The translations under genes were made by a program, and so were the position numbers. From assembly GCA_944338265.1 (NCBI GenBank), contig CALVLO010000048.1, positions 1 through 10,282 of the forward strand: DNA of 10,282 nucleotides, written 5' to 3'. Source of the stretch: an uncultured Clostridia bacterium (GTDB taxonomy: Bacteria > Bacillota > Clostridia > Christensenellales > Borkfalkiaceae). The notes beneath the pieces were generated by a model. The model did not search any database and was not told the origin of the DNA. It saw nothing but the letters and a program-made list of their open reading frames with translations. Each line of letters starts with the position of its first letter. The first letter of the stretch is position 1. Below, piece by piece: positions 7,350-10,282 of the stretch.

Positions 7350-7378
7350 TTGACATTATTTCGAAATTGTGATATGAT
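7350..7378 (+). promoter_or_regulatory. Promoter of the AraC-family regulator gene
   Basis: The -35 is a perfect TTGACA (7350-7355), followed by an exact 17-base spacer and TATGAT as -10 (7373-7378). This is a near-consensus sigma-A promoter with start of transcription near 7385. The spacer contains the perfect 10-base palindrome ATTTCGAAAT (7358-7367), a likely operator for autoregulation. AAGGAG at 7392-7397 is the ribosome binding site, 7 bases before ATG 7405. Confidence 0.8.
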
Positions 7379-7404
7379 AAAGCAAACACATAAGGAGCCC
7401 CGCC

Positions 7405-8313
7405 ATGGAAGTTAGAACCATCGAACTTTTCCCTACGGATCTGCCCCCGACCATTTCCGTCCGGCAGCTGTTCTGCGTATATTCCTATTACTATACCCCG
7501 AAATTCTCCTTCCGCGGCGAGCGGCATGCGCCGTGGGAGATCGTGTTCGTGCAATCCGGGCGCGTCGTTGTGGAGACGCCCGAATACACGCAAACACTCC
7601 GCCGCGGCATGTGTATTCTGCACAAACCGTGGATCCCGCACAAGATCCGTGCCGATAATGTCTCCTGCTATGTGAACATCATCAGCTTCACCGCCGCAGA
7701 CGATTCCCTCATCCTGCCCATTGCCGACCGCCCCTTTGAATTGGACAAGGTCTCGCAAAATTATATGTTCGGCATCGTCAACGACGGGACGACCATCGTC
7801 GCGGGGAAAAACCACGTTCCCGCAATGAAAAAATTTCAAACGAAGAAGTTTGCGGCGCACCAAACGGTGAAAAACCTGCTCGAGCTGCTGCTCATCCGCC
7901 TGATACGGCGGAGCCAGGACGAAGCCGACCTCGAAAGCAGCGAAGCGAGAAAGATGAACTCGGCAGTCCTTTCCGTCATCAACATCCTCGCCGATCACCT
8001 GTGCGAAAAGTTATGCCTGAGCAAGATCGCCCAAAAGGTCGGCTACAGCGTATCGCGCATCTCGGCGATCTTCAAGGAATTTACGGGCGAATCCATCATC
8101 AATTATTTCATCAAGATGCGCATCCAAAAGGCGCAGGAGCTCATCGTCGAAAACAAAATGCCCTTTCGGGAGATCAGCGACTACCTCGGGTTCGATACGA
8201 TCCAATATTTTTGCTCCCAGTTCAAAAAGACGACCGGGATGACGCCGCTTCAATATAAGAAATTTGTGCAAAGCAACGATACTTATTGCGATACCAACTT
8301 TAATAAAGTGTAA
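7405..8313 (+). CDS. AraC-family transcriptional regulator
   Basis: This 302-residue regulator is transcribed away from the transporter operon, the usual layout for a local activator of sugar genes. Residues about 15-110 form the N-terminal cupin-like sensing half, with HAPWEIVFVQSG (41-52), RRGMCILHKPWIPH (66-79) and NIISF. A charged linker around 165-185 leads to the DNA-binding half. The first helix-turn-helix is about 203-228 (LSKIAQKVGYSVSRIS within it). The second is about 252-286 and ends in the family signature GF-x8-FKK-x2-G-x-TPLQY. Length and domain order are typical for AraC/XylS proteins. The inducer cannot be told from the sequence. It probably controls the divergent operon and perhaps the GH109-like gene. 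Its stop codon is 3 bases from the stop of the convergent GH109-like gene, so no separate terminator fits between them. Confidence 0.95.
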   Translation: MEVRTIELFPTDLPPTISVRQLFCVYSYYYTPKFSFRGERHAPWEIVFVQSGRVVVETPEYTQTLRRGMCILHKPWIPHKIRADNVSCYVNIISFTAADDSLILPIADRPFELDKVSQNYMFGIVNDGTTIVAGKNHVPAMKKFQTKKFAAHQTVKNLLELLLIRLIRRSQDEADLESSEARKMNSAVLSVINILADHLCEKLCLSKIAQKVGYSVSRISAIFKEFTGESIINYFIKMRIQKAQELIVENKMPFREISDYLGFDTIQYFCSQFKKTTGMTPLQYKKFVQSNDTYCDTNFNKV

Positions 8314-8316
8314 AAT

Positions 8317-9543
8317 TCAGCCGAGCGGCACCACATCCTCATTCTTTGCCGTCTTCCAGCGCCCGTTTGTAAAATCGGGAACTTCGATGCACGCGCCGCC
8401 CTGCTTGATCGACTGCTCCGAAAGGGGCGTGATCGCCATCCACGCGGCAGCATCGTACACATCGATGGGCATCGGACGCCCCGCCTGCACCGCGCGGAAA
8501 AATTCACGCAGCATCAGATAATCCATGCCGCCGTGTCCGCAGCGCAAGCGGTCCTTTTCCACATTTTTCCAGATATCGGGCAGATACTCGGAAAACTCCG
8601 CCGCATTGCCGAGGTATTTTTTGACGGAGTCAAGGGGCTCAAAAAATTCCTCCAAGCCCTCGTCGTCAAGCAAAACGGCATCGATATCCTGCAAGCAGCA
8701 GCCCTTCGTCCCCCGCACCGTAAATTCACGGGAATAATAGCGCGGAAGCGTCGTATCGAGCTTCAAAGAGATCGTCGTGCCGTCCTCGCAGGTAATGAGC
8801 GTGTTTACAATGTCGCCCTGCGCAAAAGCCTGCCCGCACAACGAAGGATCGGGATTGCGCGGCGTGCGGGAAAACTCCGTAAGCCCCGCAGCTTTGGAAG
8901 AAACGCTCACAAGGCTGCGCATCCTGTTCCCACGGTTGATCCCGAGCAATCTCGCGATGGGACCGAGTTCGTGCGTCGGGTAATTCTCGCAGTTGCGCTT
9001 CAAATAATTGTTCAGCCGATAGTGGCGGTTGACGTTGCCGCCAAGCACTTCCGCCCTCAGATCGTGCCCGTAAGCGCCATGGCAGTGGACGATCTCGCCG
9101 AGAAGCCCCTTTCTCGCAAGCGCCGTAGAGAGCAGTTCGAACTTGCCGTAACAGCAATTTTCCAAAAACATGAAGGGCGTTTTGGTCTGCTCGTATGTCT
9201 GCACGAGCAGGCTGCAATCCTCAATGCGATAGGCGCCGCCCACTTCCAACGCCGTGATCTTGCCGGCGCGCATACAGTCGACCGCAATGCGGACATGCGC
9301 CTCCCAAGACGCCGCAATGATCACCGCCCGAATCGTTTTATCATGTAAGATCTCATGATAGTCCGTGCAGACCCTCGGCTTGCGCCCGCTCTTTTTTTCG
9401 ATCATGGCAGCGGCATCCGCCTGCCTGTCCTCGTAGAGATCGCAAACGCAGACGATCTCCGCCTCTTCCATGTCCGCAATGATCGATGCAAGCAAACTTC
9501 CGCGGCAGCCAAGCCCTATCACCGCTGTTTTTATCCTGTTCAT
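8317..9543 (-). CDS. GH109/Gfo-Idh-MocA-type NAD-dependent glycosidase or oxidoreductase
   Basis: The product is a 408-residue cytoplasmic protein with no signal peptide. A Rossmann nucleotide-binding start (AVIGLGCRG, 7-15, then CDLYEDR, 34-40) binds NAD(H). The second half carries the GH109 pattern: LENCCYGKFE (127-136), GEIVH-x3-AYGHDLR (149-163), YPTHELGP (188-195), NRGNRM (203-208), GHGGMDY (336-342) and VYDAAAW (362-368). Family GH109 contains alpha-N-acetylgalactosaminidases that cleave through transient NAD-linked oxidation of the sugar. The Tyr and His of YPTH lie in the known active site. Close relatives may be plain sugar dehydrogenases, so the activity is probable, not certain. 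ATG 9543 is preferred over an in-frame ATG at 9564. It has GGGAGG 6 bases upstream, whereas 9564 has no such site and lies almost on the predicted transcription start. The gene is convergent with the regulator gene and monocistronic as far as visible. Confidence 0.9.
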   Translation of the reverse strand: MNRIKTAVIGLGCRGSLLASIIADMEEAEIVCVCDLYEDRQADAAAMIEKKSGRKPRVCTDYHEILHDKTIRAVIIAASWEAHVRIAVDCMRAGKITALEVGGAYRIEDCSLLVQTYEQTKTPFMFLENCCYGKFELLSTALARKGLLGEIVHCHGAYGHDLRAEVLGGNVNRHYRLNNYLKRNCENYPTHELGPIARLLGINRGNRMRSLVSVSSKAAGLTEFSRTPRNPDPSLCGQAFAQGDIVNTLITCEDGTTISLKLDTTLPRYYSREFTVRGTKGCCLQDIDAVLLDDEGLEEFFEPLDSVKKYLGNAAEFSEYLPDIWKNVEKDRLRCGHGGMDYLMLREFFRAVQAGRPMPIDVYDAAAWMAITPLSEQSIKQGGACIEVPDFTNGRWKTAKNEDVVPLG

Positions 9544-9549
9544 GAAAAG

Positions 9550-9555
9550 CCTCCC
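9550..9555 (-). promoter_or_regulatory. Ribosome binding site deciding the GH109-like start
   Basis: GGGAGG on the minus strand sits 6 bases before ATG 9543. It lies inside the 21-base stretch that a start at 9564 would translate, which argues against that longer form. Confidence 0.8.
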
Positions 9556-9572
9556 ATGGTTCATCCATAAAA

Positions 9573-9581
9573 ATTATATCA
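9573..9581 (-). promoter_or_regulatory. Extended -10 promoter of the GH109-like gene
   Basis: TGATATAAT on the minus strand is a consensus TATAAT with the TGN extension. No good -35 is found at 16-18 bases (TACCGA at 9601-9596). The predicted start near 9567 gives a leader of about 24 bases. The small dyad CGATC (9583-9587) / GATCG (9594-9598) lies in the spacer and may be an operator. Confidence 0.6.
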
Positions 9582-9627
9582 TCGATCCGCGCCGATCGGT
9601 AGTCACATTTTCCTTAGTTTTTATAAT

Positions 9628-9660
9628 ATCTGACTGTATTCAGATTACAAAAAAGGTCAA
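9628..9660 (-). promoter_or_regulatory. Possible second upstream promoter with overlapping dyad
   Basis: On the minus strand, TTGACC (9660-9655) and TACAGT (9638-9633) are 16 bases apart, a plausible but weaker promoter pointing at the GH109-like gene. The perfect inverted repeat ATCTGA (9628-9633) / TCAGAT (9640-9645) with a 6-base centre overlaps the -10. The dyad has no U-run on either strand, so it is not a convincing terminator. The flanking AT-rich 9600-9672 looks like an ordinary bacterial intergenic region. Confidence 0.3.
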
Positions 9661-9694
9661 TATAATAAAAATCCCCCCACCGCGCCGCACTAAG

Positions 9695-10250
9695 CTCCAC
9701 TCCCCATCTCTCCCCGCCTCCTCCCATCTCTCTCCGCCTCTTCCCCATCTCTCCCCGCCTCCTCCCATCTCTCTCCGCCTCTTCCCGCCTCTTCCCGCCC
9801 CTCCCCCTCTCTCTCCGCCTCTTTCCGCCTCTTCCCCTCTCTCTCCGCCTCTTTCCATCTCTCTCCGCCTCTTTCCATCTCTCTCCGCCTCTTCCCGCCT
9901 CTTCCCATCTCTCTCCGTCTCTTCCCGCCTCTGTCCCGCCTCTGTCCCGTCCCTTCCCCGTCTCTTCCCGCCTCTGTCCCGCCTCTGTCCCGTCCCTTCC
10001 CCGTCCCTTCCCCGTCTCTTCCCATCTCTCCCCGTCCCTTCCCCACCTCTTCCCTGTCTCTTCCCGCCTCTGTCCCGCCCCTGTCCCGCCTCTTCCCCGT
10101 CTCTTCCCGTCTCTTCCCCGTCTCTTCCCCGTCTCTTCCCGTCTCTTCCCCATCTCTTCCCATCTCTTCCCGTCTCTTCCCATCTCTTCTCATCTCTCCC
10201 CATCTCTTCCCGTCTCTTCCCGTCTCTTCCCGTCTCTCCCCGGCTCCGCC
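9695..10250. repeat. Pyrimidine-rich low-complexity tract, probable artefact
   Basis: About 555 bases consist almost only of C and T on the plus strand, built from variants of CTCTTCC. From 10151 to 10240 nine copies of a 10-base unit (CRTCTCTYCC) run in exact register. Around 9841-9890 a 20-base unit repeats. A 43-base block is exactly duplicated (9917-9959 and 9960-10002). The complementary strand has almost no T and therefore no stop codons in any frame. No gene is supported here. The tract ends in adapter-like sequence, which makes a sequencing or assembly origin likely. A true simple repeat or a chimera with host satellite DNA remains possible. Confidence 0.85.
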
Positions 10251-10253
10251 CAG

Positions 10254-10282
10254 TGTCTTATAGGGGATCTCGGTGGTCCTCG
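10254..10282 (+). other. Adapter-like sequence at the window end
   Basis: GATCTCGGTGGTC at 10266-10278 equals, over 13 bases, the complement of the Illumina P5 adapter, and the following bases agree at CG (10281-10282). TGTCTTATA just before (10254-10262) resembles the Nextera mosaic end TGTCTCTTATA with two bases missing. This is probably library adapter left in the assembly. Confidence 0.7.

Noticed and set aside
7333..7998. A 221-codon open frame antisense to the regulator
   Set aside because: It is codon-aligned with the AraC-type gene and runs across that gene's promoter.
8533..9348. A 271-codon open frame on the plus strand
   Set aside because: It is antisense to the well-supported GH109-like gene and its translation shows no motif.
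9544..9564. A seven-residue longer start (ATG 9564) for the GH109-like protein
   Set aside because: It has no ribosome binding site, lies almost at the predicted transcription start, and would bury the GGGAGG motif inside coding sequence.
9628..9645. An intrinsic terminator
   Set aside because: The stem is only 6 AT-rich pairs and no U-run follows it on either strand.
9614..10203. Three overlapping open frames of 167-189 codons rich in Gly, Arg, Lys and Glu
   Set aside because: They come from the low-complexity tract. All three frames are open only because the strand lacks T, and they read the same repeat.
9695..10250. A CRISPR-like or phage-repeat array
   Set aside because: There are no constant repeats separated by unique spacers. 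The whole tract is simple sequence.

Overview
The window reads as part of the genome of a gut-type Gram-positive bacterium, most likely a member of the Clostridia (Bacillota). This rests on strong AAGGAGG-type ribosome binding sites, moderately high G+C, two lipoproteins with N-terminal cysteine signals, and an LplABC-style sugar importer with no ATPase gene of its own. The odd length, a gene cut at position 1 and an adapter-like sequence at the other end suggest that this may be a whole short metagenome contig.

Minus strand, 7240 down to 1: a tight five-gene operon with gaps of 12-23 bases. Its order is sugar ABC permease 1 (6197-7240), permease 2 (5273-6181), a large lipoprotein solute-binding protein (3642-5249), a secreted GH123/DUF4091-type glycosidase-like protein (1136-3625), and a lipoprotein built of jelly-roll-like modules (1-1123, cut by the window edge). 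Plus strand, 7405-8313: a divergently transcribed AraC-family regulator. The 164-base region between the regulator and the operon holds a near-consensus promoter for the regulator, an extended -10 element for the operon, and three separate dyad symmetries. Minus strand, 8317-9543: a GH109/Gfo-Idh-MocA-type protein convergent with the regulator and separated from it by 3 bases. It has its own extended -10 promoter.

The genes fit one job. The regulator would sense an imported or extracellular glycan signal. The secreted hydrolase and the modular lipoprotein would process or bind a glycan at the surface. The importer would bring in the released oligosaccharide, powered by a shared MsmX-type ATPase encoded elsewhere. 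The GH109-like protein, which lacks a signal peptide, would act in the cytoplasm. GH123 and GH109 are both known for N-acetylgalactosamine-releasing enzymes, so a GalNAc-containing glycan (mucin O-glycan, glycolipid) is the best guess for the substrate. That guess is an inference.

From about 9695 to 10250 the sequence is a pyrimidine-rich low-complexity tract with 10-, 20- and 43-base periods. The final bases (10254-10282) contain a 13-base exact match to the complement of the Illumina P5 adapter. I regard this end as probable sequencing or assembly artefact, not biology. No RNA genes, CRISPR array, insertion sequence or clear intrinsic terminator was found.
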